Shown piece by piece: positions 16,717 through 25,204 of a stretch of 64,000 bases of DNA (position 1 is the stretch's first letter; every line of letters begins with the position of its first letter). A program made the position numbers and the translations under genes. The notes beneath the pieces are model-generated. The model was not told the DNA's origin. It saw only the letters and a list, made by a program, of their open reading frames with translations, and did not search any database. The stretch is from Planctomycetota bacterium. GTDB lineage: Bacteria; Planctomycetota; B15-G4; SIAN01. Where the stretch lies: the NCBI GenBank assembly GCA_028289345.1, contig JANQQL010000031.1, positions 396,029 through 460,028 on the forward strand. The letters are read 5' to 3'.

Positions 16717-17517
16717 ATGACCAGCATCTCTTTGTCACCAACCACGTTCGACGGCGTGGACCTTCCCGATCTGCAACAGCAGTCCGCGTCGATACGCGAC
16801 TGCATCCAGGAAGAAGACGTGGCGTTGCTGCGAGGCTGGATCTCTCGGGCCGCGGTGGACGGCGCCATGGATCGTCTTCGAAGTGGCTTCTCCCTGGAGA
16901 ACGACACCAAGCTCGACCACAAGTCACGCGTGACGGATCCCCGCGACATCCCCAACTACCAGCGGCTCATGCTCGGAGAATTCGGCGCCACCGAAACGGA
17001 ACGGTCGTTTTTCGTCCGCATGTTCTACAACCCGCTGTGGAACGGCGACCAATGGGGACTCCACGACACCTTTCGACGGATGATTCGACTGAGGAACGCC
17101 CTGTACGACGTTGCACCCGATCACTGCCTGGAGGCGCCGCAGAACAGCACCTACACCCTCAGTCGAGTGCATCAGTATCCTCGGGGCGGCGGGTTCTTGG
17201 CGGCGCACCGCGACACAGTGGCGGCCGGTGTTCCCGAATCCACCGGGCTGAACGGCTACATCCAGGTCCTGCTGGTCATGAGTGAGAAAGGCAGAGACTT
17301 CCACACCGGGGGCGGCTACTACGTCAAGCACGGGGAGCGGATCCTCTACGAGGAGTTCACTCAGCCGGGGGACGTCCTGGTCTACAACGGTCAGACCCTG
17401 CACGGAGTGGAAACCGTGGACCCCCAGGAGGAGACCAATCTCGCCTCCGCCCATGGGCGCTACTCCGCCACGGTCACTCTCTACCAACCGCGGCGCGGTG
17501 TGATGAAGATGGGTTGA
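16717..17517 (+). CDS. Probable 2-oxoglutarate/Fe(II)-dependent oxygenase
   Basis: 266 residues from the ATG at 16717; in-frame codons upstream would extend into folD with non-coding-like sequence. The C-terminal half fits the double-stranded beta-helix dioxygenases: HRD at H164-x-D166, distal H229 in NGQTLHGVE, and R248 about 19 residues later for 2-oxoglutarate. The prolyl-hydroxylase-like GDVLVYNG motif precedes the distal His. The N-terminal 100 residues are unassigned. 2OG-Fe(II) chemistry is inferred from the metal triad and spacing only; the substrate could be a small molecule or a protein. It lies 145 bases after folD and converges on the next gene. Confidence 0.65.
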   Translation: MTSISLSPTTFDGVDLPDLQQQSASIRDCIQEEDVALLRGWISRAAVDGAMDRLRSGFSLENDTKLDHKSRVTDPRDIPNYQRLMLGEFGATETERSFFVRMFYNPLWNGDQWGLHDTFRRMIRLRNALYDVAPDHCLEAPQNSTYTLSRVHQYPRGGGFLAAHRDTVAAGVPESTGLNGYIQVLLVMSEKGRDFHTGGGYYVKHGERILYEEFTQPGDVLVYNGQTLHGVETVDPQEETNLASAHGRYSATVTLYQPRRGVMKMG

Positions 17518-17537
17518 CCGGCCGTCCCGTCGGTCAA
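17514..17537. terminator. Stem-loop between convergent genes containing both stop codons
   Basis: TTGACCGGC (17514-17522) pairs with GTCGGTCAA (17529-17537) through nine pairs, one of them G-T, around a six-base loop. The oxygenase stop (17515-17517) lies in the left arm and the stop of the minus-strand gene (17534-17536) in the right arm. It is a candidate bidirectional transcription end, though no T-run follows on either side. Confidence 0.45.
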
Positions 17538-18076
17538 TGAACGTCGATCACGACGCCGTTGTGGAACCGAAACACCAGGTCCCCACGACCGTCGGACTTG
17601 TAACCCCAGAGGGTCTCGGCGCTCTTGGTCGCCTTGGCCGAGTCTGGCATCCCGAACTGCCGGTAGATCATGACCGGTGTCCAGCAAAAGTACTGCTCCA
17701 CGACCGCGCGCCGATCTTGCAGGAACGAGGTCGCCACTTCCTGGACCAGCGTTTCGTTCTTGGGAGTTCGTGCCACCACCCCGACGGAGGCCCCGGAAGA
17801 ACCCCCCTGCATGGCCGCCTGCAGCTGTTCGACCAGCTCCGGCGGCCAGACGGTCGAATCGTCGCTGGAACGGGTGGAGATGGGCGGCAACACCATGGGG
17901 GCCTTACTCTGCAAGGCCTTGCGCAAGGACGCGATCTCGTCACGCAGAGACGAGTCCACCTCGCCTTGGGAGGATTGGAGAGGTCGAGGCCCCGCATCCG
18001 TTTCCAGAAGGCGAACCACCAGGACCGTGAGCGCGGAAGCGAACAGGCCGGCCCCGAAGAGCTTCCACAAATCCAT
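17534..18076 (-). CDS. Small membrane-anchored coiled-coil protein, unknown function
   Basis: 180 residues: one N-terminal membrane segment (about 5-23), a short coiled-coil stretch with SLRDEIASLRKAL at about 43-55, a proline/serine-rich linker, and a C-terminal globular region of about 75 residues. That region includes RQFGMPDSA and ends FRFHNGVVIDVH. Its pattern (a GxP segment, then a tryptophan and a closing hydrophobic strand) vaguely recalls SmpA/OmlA-like domains, but I would not assign it. It starts eight bases after the polyprenyl synthase stop, so it belongs to that operon. Confidence 0.6.
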   Translation of the reverse strand: MDLWKLFGAGLFASALTVLVVRLLETDAGPRPLQSSQGEVDSSLRDEIASLRKALQSKAPMVLPPISTRSSDDSTVWPPELVEQLQAAMQGGSSGASVGVVARTPKNETLVQEVATSFLQDRRAVVEQYFCWTPVMIYRQFGMPDSAKATKSAETLWGYKSDGRGDLVFRFHNGVVIDVH

Positions 18077-18084
18077 GAATGCGG

Positions 18085-19101
18085 CTACCGATCCCGCGCA
18101 ACGACGAAACGAGCGATGGTCTCCAGCGCCGTCTTCTCGGCACTGTCCGGGAGACCCTGCAGACCTCCCAAGGCCTTGTCCACCAACTCCGTCGCGGTCC
18201 GCTTGGCATAGTCCAAATGCGGTTCCAGGTCGAAACTCCCGGCCAACGCTTCTCGCCGGTTGGTGACCTCAGGGTCCTTCAGGATCTTCTTCAGGCGCTC
18301 CTTGCCACCGTCGTCCAAATGCTCCACCAAGTGGATCAATGGCAAAGTCATCTTGCCCTCGTCCAGATCGGTGCCGAGAGACTTGCCAACCTGATTCTCG
18401 TCCCCAACCAGGTCGAGGCAGTCGTCGATGATCTGGAACGCGGAGCCGAGGCCATTGCCATAGGTTTCCAGAGCTGCCACCACCTCGGGGCTGGCTCCCG
18501 CGTAGTGCCCCCCGAGAGCTGTGCACGCAGCGATCAACGACGCGGTCTTGAGCTCGATGATTCGGAAGTACTCCTTGCGACTGAGGTCCATCCGCCCGGA
18601 GTTCGCGTTCTGTTCGATCTCGCCGGTGCACAAACCGATGGTCGTTTTGGCGAGATAGCGCGGACCGGTTCGATCATCGAGCGAGTTCGCCAGCGTGAAC
18701 GCCGTCGCATAGACCATGTCGCCCAGCAAGATCGGAGTTTGATTCCCGTACCGGGCATTGATGGTCGCCACCTGGCGTCGAGTGGTCGCTTGGTCGAGCA
18801 CATCGTCGTGCAGCAAGGTGGCCAAGTGAATCAACTCGACCACGGCACCGAGTACCCGGTGATCCTCTTTCAGCTCACCCGAAGCTCTGGCTGCCAGGAT
18901 GAGCATGGCCGGACGCAGCCGTTTGCCAGCAAAGCTGGCGGTGTGGTCCAATAACTCCTGCACGAATGCCGAGTCACTCGTCAGCGACTCGTCCAGGATC
19001 TCTCGGACCCGGCGGATGTCGGCCTCCACCAACGCCATGACCGCCCGCAAGTCGGGGGAAAGAGAAGAGCCCTGTGCTGCCGCGAGCCCGGTGGTTTTCA
19101 C
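18085..19101 (-). CDS. Polyprenyl diphosphate synthase (trans-isoprenyl chain elongation)
   Basis: 338 residues, normal for long-chain synthases of the IspB/HepT type. They condense isopentenyl diphosphate onto allylic diphosphates to make quinone side chains or other C35-C50 prenyl chains. Both aspartate-rich motifs are complete: D99-D100-V-L-D103 in LLHDDVLDQATTRR, and D226-D227-C-L-D230 in FQIIDDCLDLVGD. GKRLRP and the KTASL segment are also present. No bulky residue blocks the pocket just before the first motif (ELIHLATLLHDD), which favours a long product, but exact chain length cannot be read. GTG start overlaps the mobA stop (GTGA). Confidence 0.92.
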   Translation of the reverse strand: MKTTGLAAAQGSSLSPDLRAVMALVEADIRRVREILDESLTSDSAFVQELLDHTASFAGKRLRPAMLILAARASGELKEDHRVLGAVVELIHLATLLHDDVLDQATTRRQVATINARYGNQTPILLGDMVYATAFTLANSLDDRTGPRYLAKTTIGLCTGEIEQNANSGRMDLSRKEYFRIIELKTASLIAACTALGGHYAGASPEVVAALETYGNGLGSAFQIIDDCLDLVGDENQVGKSLGTDLDEGKMTLPLIHLVEHLDDGGKERLKKILKDPEVTNRREALAGSFDLEPHLDYAKRTATELVDKALGGLQGLPDSAEKTALETIARFVVARDR

Positions 19102-19751
19102 AGTGGGTTCTCCTCATGAAGGCGGGGCCGGCGAGCGGCAGGAGTCAATTCCGAGGGGCGATTGACGTTCACGAACCAGGACTCCTCTTCTTCTCGAACG
19201 GGCACCTCGACCGGTTGAAGCAGTCGCAGAGCATCCCTCATCGAGGAACGAGGGGGAAGGTGGGAGGACTCCAAAAGGTCCGCACAGCGGGAAGAATAAA
19301 CAGCCACGAGGGGCTCCTGGCCCCGGGAGGTTTTGGCAACCGCCGCCGGAGCAGATTGGATTCGTGCCAGGAGGCGCCGGTAAATCAGGACTTCCAGGCA
19401 AGGCATGTCGCAAGGACTGACTAGCCAAACTCGGGCCGGAACCCTGCGAAATACGTGCAGCAACGCCGCCAGAGGCCCCGCCCCCGGCACCAAATCCGGG
19501 ACCTGGATGACGCCTGTCGGCAACTCGGGGTAGGGCGCAGTCCGAGCCAGCACCAGGCGTCCACACAGAGGCCGCAGCAAGCCGAGCGCCCGGTCCGCGA
19601 ACCGCTCCGACTGGTCCGTGGAACCGGACAGCAGAGTCGCCACGGCCTTGTCGGCGCCGAAACGCAGGGACCGCCCCCCGGCGAGAACAATCCCCACCTG
19701 ATCGGCAGTCGCGGCCAATGCGCACTCTCCCTGGCGTCCAGCCCGCGACAT
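19098..19751 (-). CDS. mobA: Molybdenum cofactor guanylyltransferase-like nucleotidyltransferase
   Basis: 217 residues. MobA transfers GMP to molybdopterin; relatives use CTP. The nucleotide-binding signature LAGGRSLRFGADKA begins near residue 24, followed by GAGPLAALL, the metal-binding CDMP, and FVNVNRPSEL, corresponding to the NxNTPxD element. The first 20 residues look like a short extension before the core strand. It lies 68 bases downstream of sucD and overlaps the prenyl synthase start by four bases. No other molybdopterin genes are in the window, so assignment rests on motifs alone. Confidence 0.8.
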   Translation of the reverse strand: MSRAGRQGECALAATADQVGIVLAGGRSLRFGADKAVATLLSGSTDQSERFADRALGLLRPLCGRLVLARTAPYPELPTGVIQVPDLVPGAGPLAALLHVFRRVPARVWLVSPCDMPCLEVLIYRRLLARIQSAPAAVAKTSRGQEPLVAVYSSRCADLLESSHLPPRSSMRDALRLLQPVEVPVREEEESWFVNVNRPSELTPAARRPRLHEENPL

Positions 19752-19819
19752 TCTTCGCGGGTCCGTGGCAAAGGTTCTCAGTATATCGGAGTTGGCTCGA
19801 GGTCTCGGTGATTCGGGAA

Positions 19820-20695
19820 TCAGCCGGTCTTCAGCTTCCTCACCATGGCGGAGCCGATCTGAGACGGGTTCGACACGACGGTGACCCCAGCCTGCTCCAA
19901 CGCCTTCACCTTCTCCGCCGCGGTTCCCTTGCCTCCGGCGATGATTGCCCCGGCATGCCCCATGCGTTTGCCTGGAGGCGCCGACTGGCCAGCGATGAAG
20001 GACACCACTGGCTTGGTCACCTGCTGGCGAATGAACTCCGCCGCCTCTTCCTCGGCGGACCCACCGATCTCGCCGATCATCACAATGGCCTCGGTTTCGG
20101 CGTCGTTCTGGAACAGCTCCAGGCAGTCGACGAAGTTGGTCCCCGGCAGAGGATCTCCCCCGATTCCGATGCAGGTGGATTGGCCGAGCTCCAAAGAAGT
20201 GAGCTGCCAGACCGCTTCATAGGTCAGTGTTCCACTTCGGGAGACCACGCCAATGGAACCGGGCCGGTGAATGTAGCCGGGCATGATTCCGATCTTGCAA
20301 GCTCCCGGCGTGATGATGCCCGGACAGTTGGGACCAATGAGTCGGCTCGACGAACGCAACAGCGCCTGACGCACCTTCATCATGTCGACCACCGGAATTC
20401 CCTCGGTGATACAAATGATCAGAGGGATCTCCGCGTCCAAGGCTTCCAGGATTGCGTCTCCGCAAAGCCCAGCCGGAACGTAGATCACGCTGGCATTGGC
20501 GCCAGTTTTCTCGACCGCTTCGGACACCGTGTTGAACACCGGGATTCCGTCGACGTCACTGCCGCCTTTTCCGGGGGTGACCCCGGCCACCACATTGGTC
20601 CCGTATTCCACCGCTTGCCCGGTGTGAAAGCGTCCCGCATCTCCGGTGATGCCCTGACACAAGACGCGAGTGTCTTTTCCAACCAGCACGCTCAT
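19820..20695 (-). CDS. sucD: Succinate-CoA ligase (ADP/GDP-forming), alpha subunit
   Basis: 291 residues, full length. With SucC it converts succinyl-CoA, phosphate and NDP to succinate, CoA and NTP in the TCA cycle. An N-terminal CoA-binding Rossmann domain (VLCQGITGDAGRFH) is followed by the ligase domain with the phosphorylated histidine H247 in GHAGAIIAGGKGTA. The conserved GPNCPGIITPG and GIGGDP segments are present. ATG overlaps the sucC stop (ATGA), so the two subunits are translationally coupled. Confidence 0.96.
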   Translation of the reverse strand: MSVLVGKDTRVLCQGITGDAGRFHTGQAVEYGTNVVAGVTPGKGGSDVDGIPVFNTVSEAVEKTGANASVIYVPAGLCGDAILEALDAEIPLIICITEGIPVVDMMKVRQALLRSSSRLIGPNCPGIITPGACKIGIMPGYIHRPGSIGVVSRSGTLTYEAVWQLTSLELGQSTCIGIGGDPLPGTNFVDCLELFQNDAETEAIVMIGEIGGSAEEEAAEFIRQQVTKPVVSFIAGQSAPPGKRMGHAGAIIAGGKGTAAEKVKALEQAGVTVVSNPSQIGSAMVRKLKTG

Positions 20696-21864
20696 CCCTG
20701 CTGACCTCCTGCAAGCTGGACCACCTTTTCCGCGGCCTCATCCATGATGGCTGCAGTGACGAGATTCAGATCACTCTCGGCCAGCTTCTTTCGACCGAGT
20801 TCGACGTTGGTCCCTTCCAAGCGCACCACCAGAGGCACGTTGAGTTCCACTTCCCGGGCCGCCTGCAGGACCCCGTCGGCGATCACGTCGCACTTGGCGA
20901 TGCCACCGAAAATGTTGACCAGAATGGCCTTCACGTTGGGGTCTTTCAGGATCAGCTTGAACGCCTCGCGGACCTGGTCCACGGTCGCGCCCCCGCCCAC
21001 ATCCAGGAAGTTGGCCGGAGTGCCTCCATGGGACTGGATCGAGTCCATCGTTGCCATGGCCAAACCGGCACCGTTCACCATGCAGCCGATGTTTCCATCC
21101 AACGACACCCAAGAAAGCCCATGCTCGGTGGCCGCTGCTTCTCGGGGATCTTCTTCGTCACGATCGCGAAGCTCGCGGACATCCGGATGACGGAACAGGG
21201 CATTGCTGTCGAAATTGATCTTGGCGTCCAGAGCAATGACCTGGGAGTCTTTGGTCACGACCAGCGGATTGATCTCGGCGATCGAGCAATCCTTGGCCAA
21301 GAACGCCTGGCACAGGTTCTGAAAGAGAGGGACCGCGGCTTTGAGTGCAGCCTTGTCGAATCCCAACGCGAAACCCAGCCGCCGAGCCTGAAACCCGGAC
21401 AACCCACGCAGCGGATCGAACGCTTCCTTGAGAATCTTTTCCGGGCTGCGCGCCGCGACCTCTTCGATCTCGACGCCCCCTTCCGCAGAGGCCATCAAGA
21501 CCGGCAAACCAATGGCTCGGTCCAGCACCACCGCGGCATACAGCTCGCGATCGATGTCGGTCCCTTCTTCCACCAAGAGCTTGCGCACTGGCTGGCCTTC
21601 GGGACCAGTCTGATGAGTGACCAGCGGCTTGGACATGATGGCAGTGGCGGCTTCCTTCGCCTCCTCCGCCGAACGCACCAACTTGACGCCCCCGCCCTTG
21701 CCGCGGCCGCCGGCATGGATCTGCGCCTTCACCACCGCCAGGGACGACCCCAACTCGGTGTAGGCCTTGGCGGCCTCGTCCGCATTGGCGGCGAGAACAG
21801 AACGCGGCACCGGGATGCCAAAGTCGGCCAGGACTTTCTTGGCCTGATACTCGTGGATCTTCAC
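20692..21864 (-). CDS. sucC: Succinate-CoA ligase, beta subunit
   Basis: 390 residues, full length. The N-terminal ATP-grasp domain begins MKIHEYQAKKVLADFGIPVP and contains VVKAQIHAGGRGKGGGVKL. The C-terminal ligase/CoA domain contains NGAGLAMATMD, GGGATVDQV and ILVNIFGGIAKCD. It provides the nucleotide-binding and succinate-binding half of the enzyme. Nucleotide preference (ADP or GDP) cannot be read with confidence. The GTG start overlaps the mdh stop (GTGA). Confidence 0.96.
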   Translation of the reverse strand: MKIHEYQAKKVLADFGIPVPRSVLAANADEAAKAYTELGSSLAVVKAQIHAGGRGKGGGVKLVRSAEEAKEAATAIMSKPLVTHQTGPEGQPVRKLLVEEGTDIDRELYAAVVLDRAIGLPVLMASAEGGVEIEEVAARSPEKILKEAFDPLRGLSGFQARRLGFALGFDKAALKAAVPLFQNLCQAFLAKDCSIAEINPLVVTKDSQVIALDAKINFDSNALFRHPDVRELRDRDEEDPREAAATEHGLSWVSLDGNIGCMVNGAGLAMATMDSIQSHGGTPANFLDVGGGATVDQVREAFKLILKDPNVKAILVNIFGGIAKCDVIADGVLQAAREVELNVPLVVRLEGTNVELGRKKLAESDLNLVTAAIMDEAAEKVVQLAGGQQG

Positions 21865-22802
21865 TTCAACAGGCCTTTCTCTCGCAGCGTGCCGAGGTCA
21901 CCTCGAATCGCGTCTGCTGAGGCGTGGAGTTGCTTGCTTTCGTCTTCGCTCAGGTCCAGCTGGACAACCTTTTCGACACCACCGGATCCGAGGATGCACG
22001 GCACCCCCATGAAGATGTCGTCGAGCCCGTACTGACCAGTGAGGTAGGCCGCGCAAGGAAGCAGCCGGCGCTGGTCTCGCAAGATCGAGTGAGCCATCTC
22101 CACCACGGAAGCGGAGGGAGCGTAGTAGGCGGACCCGGTCTTCAAGAAATTGACAATCTCCGCTCCACCGTGGCGGGTGCGATCGACCAACTTGTCGATT
22201 TGCTCCTGACTCATGAGCTGATCGATCGAAACTCCCGAAACCGTGCAGTAGCGGGGCAGAGGAACCATCGAATCGCCATGACCACCCAGCACCATGGCGT
22301 CCACGCAGTCCAGCGACACGTCGACCTCCATCGCGATGAACGCGCGGAACCGGGCCGCGTCCAAAACTCCGGCCATGCCAATCACTCGGGAGTCCGGAAA
22401 CCCCGTTCCCGCGCGCATCAGGTAAGTCATGGTGTCGAGAGGGTTCGTCACCACGACGACCACCGCGTTGGGAGAACCCTCCCGCACATAGTCAGCGACG
22501 GTGTTGATGATCTTGCCGTTCACGTCCAAGAGGTCCGAGCGATCCATGCCGGGCTTGCGCGGCATGCCGGCGGTCATGATCACCAGATCGGAGCCGTAGG
22601 TGTCCTTCGGGTCGTTGGTCCCGACAATGCGACTGGAGTAGCCGCGAACCGGCCCGGACTGCATGAGGTCCAGGGCCAACCCCTGGGGCTTGCCTTCCAC
22701 GATGTCGATCAGGCAAACGTCGGCGAGGTCGTCTTCGACGATTCGTTGCGCTGTGGTGGACCCGACGAATCCGGAGCCTACCACCGTCACCTTGGCCATC
22801 AT
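21861..22802 (-). CDS. mdh: Malate dehydrogenase (LDH-like type)
   Basis: 313 residues from the ATG at 22802 (a second ATG follows immediately). Chosen because GGAGGAAGA sits five bases upstream and the protein then opens with the NAD-binding strand VTVVGSGFVGSTTA. Oxidises malate to oxaloacetate. Catalytic features: MPRKPGMDRSDLL with substrate-binding arginines, VTNPLD, and the proton-relay histidine in GGHGDSMVP. The arginine where lactate dehydrogenases have glutamine supports malate specificity. It is first in mdh-sucC-sucD; each junction is a four-base overlap, so the three TCA-cycle enzymes are made from one transcript. Confidence 0.95.
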   Translation of the reverse strand: MMAKVTVVGSGFVGSTTAQRIVEDDLADVCLIDIVEGKPQGLALDLMQSGPVRGYSSRIVGTNDPKDTYGSDLVIMTAGMPRKPGMDRSDLLDVNGKIINTVADYVREGSPNAVVVVVTNPLDTMTYLMRAGTGFPDSRVIGMAGVLDAARFRAFIAMEVDVSLDCVDAMVLGGHGDSMVPLPRYCTVSGVSIDQLMSQEQIDKLVDRTRHGGAEIVNFLKTGSAYYAPSASVVEMAHSILRDQRRLLPCAAYLTGQYGLDDIFMGVPCILGSGGVEKVVQLDLSEDESKQLHASADAIRGDLGTLREKGLLK

Positions 22803-23158
22803 TCTTCCTCCATCGATTGTGGACACCGGATCCCGGCACCGAGACGCGAGCGACCTCGCAAGCCCGTGAAAAACGTTCTTCGGCGCCCGACCGAGTCCTT
22901 GCGCCCCAGTCTTCGTCGTCGAACTCCTCGACGAATCACTGATTCGCCGGTGGTTCGACTCCTTGGCTGGGACGAACATCCCTCGATCGTCCATCCGAGG
23001 CTTTTTTCAACGGCCTGCTAGAACAGGTCGCGACAGCTTGGATCCCGGATTCCGGTCGAAGGTCGAATCTCGAGCGGCCGGGCGAAGGGCGGAATTGTAC
23101 CGACCGACGGCCCTGGGCGAAGACATCGCAGGCTCGAGAACGGAAACGGAACCGAGAT
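22803..23158 (-). other. Leader/intergenic region upstream of the mdh operon
   Basis: No gene is evident. The best promoter sign on the minus strand is a -10-like TACAAT (23094-23099), with no good -35 at the expected distance. If used, it would give a leader of about 285 bases before mdh. A short T-rich run (23003-23008, plus strand) is the only other feature that stands out. Confidence 0.4.
23094..23099 (-). promoter_or_regulatory. Possible -10 hexamer for the mdh-sucCD operon
   Basis: TACAAT on the minus strand. The sequence 16-18 bases upstream (around CTTCGC) does not resemble TTGACA, so use of this site would need an activator or another sigma factor. Confidence 0.3.
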
Positions 23159-23848
23159 TCAGTCCACCAGCAGCTTGGCGAGTTCCTCGTCGGGGGAGTC
23201 GGGACCGACCGGAATGGCTTCCAGTCCGAGGTCCTCCAGCTCCGGGAAATCCTTGAGGTCGCGCTTGGACACCCGGCCGTCGGCGTAGACCAGATTGGTG
23301 AGGTGGGAATGGTTGGGGACGATTTCGTTGTCGTCCGCAGCAATCACCATCTGGTCCAGCTTGTCCTTGCGGATGGGAAAGTTCTCCATATCGCGTCCAG
23401 CATAGGAGATGCATCCGGTCGCGATGTCGTCCCAGTCTTCGAAGCCGGCACCCCATTCCCCTTCGCGTCCCGGGGGCCAGGTTTCGTCATTGGTGCCCGG
23501 GCAGACGAAGGTCTTCAGCGACTCGCCCTCGATCTCGCCGTGCTGGTGAAGAAGGAGCAACAGTCGCACGCCCCGGTCTTTGGGCCACTTGCCATCGCGG
23601 CGCGTGTCCACATACGTCCCCAGGGTCAATGCGATGTTGCGAAGGTTGCTCTGGCAGGCGGTGACGTCGCCCGCGGCCCGAGCGCGGGTGACGATAGGCA
23701 TCGCCAACGAGAACAACAGTGCGAGGATGGCAATCACCGCCAGGATTTCGACGAGCGTAAAGCCTGCACGACTCCGTTGGTCGCCACCGGCAACCTGGGG
23801 GATCCGACGGGATTTGGATGCAACGAACTTCACTGGGTACCTCGTCAT
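23159..23848 (-). CDS. Type IV-pilin-like prepilin with H-X9-DG motif (DUF1559-like)
   Basis: 229 residues. A type III prepilin signal, RAG|FTLVEILAVIAILALL, would be cut by prepilin peptidase after G29, leaving F30 with the conserved Glu at +5 (E34) and a hydrophobic helix for membrane insertion or pseudopilus assembly. The mature part has CQSNLRNI, and near the C-terminus PNHSHLTNLVYADGRV, where His, nine residues, then Asp-Gly fit the H-X9-DG motif of the large planctomycete DUF1559 family. The last 35 residues are acidic. Cargo or partner unknown; such proteins are usually numerous in one genome. Confidence 0.82.
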   Translation of the reverse strand: MTRYPVKFVASKSRRIPQVAGGDQRSRAGFTLVEILAVIAILALLFSLAMPIVTRARAAGDVTACQSNLRNIALTLGTYVDTRRDGKWPKDRGVRLLLLLHQHGEIEGESLKTFVCPGTNDETWPPGREGEWGAGFEDWDDIATGCISYAGRDMENFPIRKDKLDQMVIAADDNEIVPNHSHLTNLVYADGRVSKRDLKDFPELEDLGLEAIPVGPDSPDEELAKLLVD

Positions 23849-23905
23849 CCGGGTTCCGCGCCTTCCTGGTTCTCGCCCGTCCCTCTCGGATTTCCTTTGG
23901 TACCT

Positions 23906-23911
23906 ATTGTA
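23906..23911 (-). promoter_or_regulatory. Possible -10 hexamer for the prepilin gene
   Basis: TACAAT on the minus strand, about 58 bases before the prepilin start. GTGTTG at 17-base spacing is a weak -35. It lies in the 126-base gap after metK, so the prepilin may be transcribed separately from metK. Confidence 0.4.
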
Positions 23912-23974
23912 TGCCGGAGGCGGGGCAGCAACACTTTCCAGGCCGTGTCGCCGCCCACACTCCCCGACAACCGC

Positions 23975-25156
23975 TCACTGGCGGCTGGCAGCGGCCTTCG
24001 CCCCCACCTCGTCCCGCAGGGCCGCGGCCTTGTCGGTGTTCTCCCACGAGAACCCTTTGCGACCGAAGTGGCCGTGGCGCGCGGTCTCGAAGTAGATCGG
24101 GCGCAGCAGATCCAGCTCGTTGATGATCGCCGCCGGACGCAAGTCGAAGTGCCGGTGCACGGCTTTTTCGATCCGCGCCTCGTCAACGGTCGCGGTGCCG
24201 AACGTATCCACCGTGATGGACACCGGACGGGCCACGCCAATCGCATAGGCAACCTGAACCTCGCAGCGATCCGCCAGTCCCGCCGCGACCACGTTCTTCG
24301 CCACCCAACGCGCTGCATAGGCCGCGGATCGGTCCACCTTCGAGGGGTCCTTGCCGGAAAACGCTCCCCCTCCGTGCCGGCCCATCCCGCCGTAGGTGTC
24401 GACGATGATCTTGCGTCCGGTCAAACCGGTGTCGGCGTGTGGGCCTCCGAGAACGAAACGCCCGGTCGGGTTGACGTGGATCTTGGTCTTCGCATCCAGG
24501 TACTTCTTGGGGATGACCTTGGTGATCAGTTTGTCCGTGATGTCCTTCTTGATGGTGGACTGTTTGGCCGAAGGATCATGCTGAGTGGAAAGCACGACCG
24601 CCTGCACTCGCACGGGACGGTCGCCGTCGTACTCCACCGTCACCTGGCTCTTGGCGTCGGGTCGGAGATAGGGGATCTTCTTCTGCTGCCGCAACTTGGC
24701 GTGCTGCATGATCAAACGGTGGGCAAGCATGATCGGAAGTGGCATGAGCTCGGGAGTTTCCCGACAAGCGAAGCCGAACATCAGACCTTGGTCCCCGGCT
24801 CCCTGAGTCATCTTCACGGTGCGATCGCTGGTCACCCCTCGAGCGATGTCTCCGGATTGCTCGTGCACTGCCACCAAGACTCCACAACCGTCTCCGGAAA
24901 TCCCGTAGTCTTCGCTGACGTAACCGATGCGATTGATGGTGTCGCGAGCAATGTTTGCATAGTCAATGGTCGCGTTGGTCGTGATCTCCCCCGAGATCAC
25001 ACACTGCCCCGTCGTGACGAGCGTTTCACATGCCACACGGGAATGAGGATCCTGTTCCAGGCAAGCGTCCAAGATCGCATCCGAGATTTGGTCCGAAAGC
25101 TTGTCGGGATGGCCCATGGAGACCGACTCGGACGTGAAAAGGGTTGTCTTGGCCAT
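23975..25156 (-). CDS. metK: S-adenosylmethionine synthetase
   Basis: 393 residues, full length. Makes S-adenosylmethionine from methionine and ATP. Signature segments are intact: ESVSMGHPDKLSDQISDAILD at the N-terminus, GAGDQGLMFG (ATP loop), and GGGAFSGKDPSKVDRSAAY (phosphate-binding). AGGAG lies about 14 bases before the ATG. The upstream gap to waaA is only 48 bases, with no room for a SAM riboswitch, so metK is probably read through from secA-waaA. Confidence 0.97.
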   Translation of the reverse strand: MAKTTLFTSESVSMGHPDKLSDQISDAILDACLEQDPHSRVACETLVTTGQCVISGEITTNATIDYANIARDTINRIGYVSEDYGISGDGCGVLVAVHEQSGDIARGVTSDRTVKMTQGAGDQGLMFGFACRETPELMPLPIMLAHRLIMQHAKLRQQKKIPYLRPDAKSQVTVEYDGDRPVRVQAVVLSTQHDPSAKQSTIKKDITDKLITKVIPKKYLDAKTKIHVNPTGRFVLGGPHADTGLTGRKIIVDTYGGMGRHGGGAFSGKDPSKVDRSAAYAARWVAKNVVAAGLADRCEVQVAYAIGVARPVSITVDTFGTATVDEARIEKAVHRHFDLRPAAIINELDLLRPIYFETARHGHFGRKGFSWENTDKAAALRDEVGAKAAASRQ

Positions 25157-25204
25157 TGGGTTTTCGTTCTCCTCCCCCGCCCCGTAGGGTCGAGTGTGTT
25201 TGAG

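Noticed and set aside
25157..25204. Possible SAM riboswitch upstream of metK
   Set aside because: Only 48 bases separate waaA and metK; too short for a SAM-I, SAM-II or SAM-IV aptamer plus expression platform.
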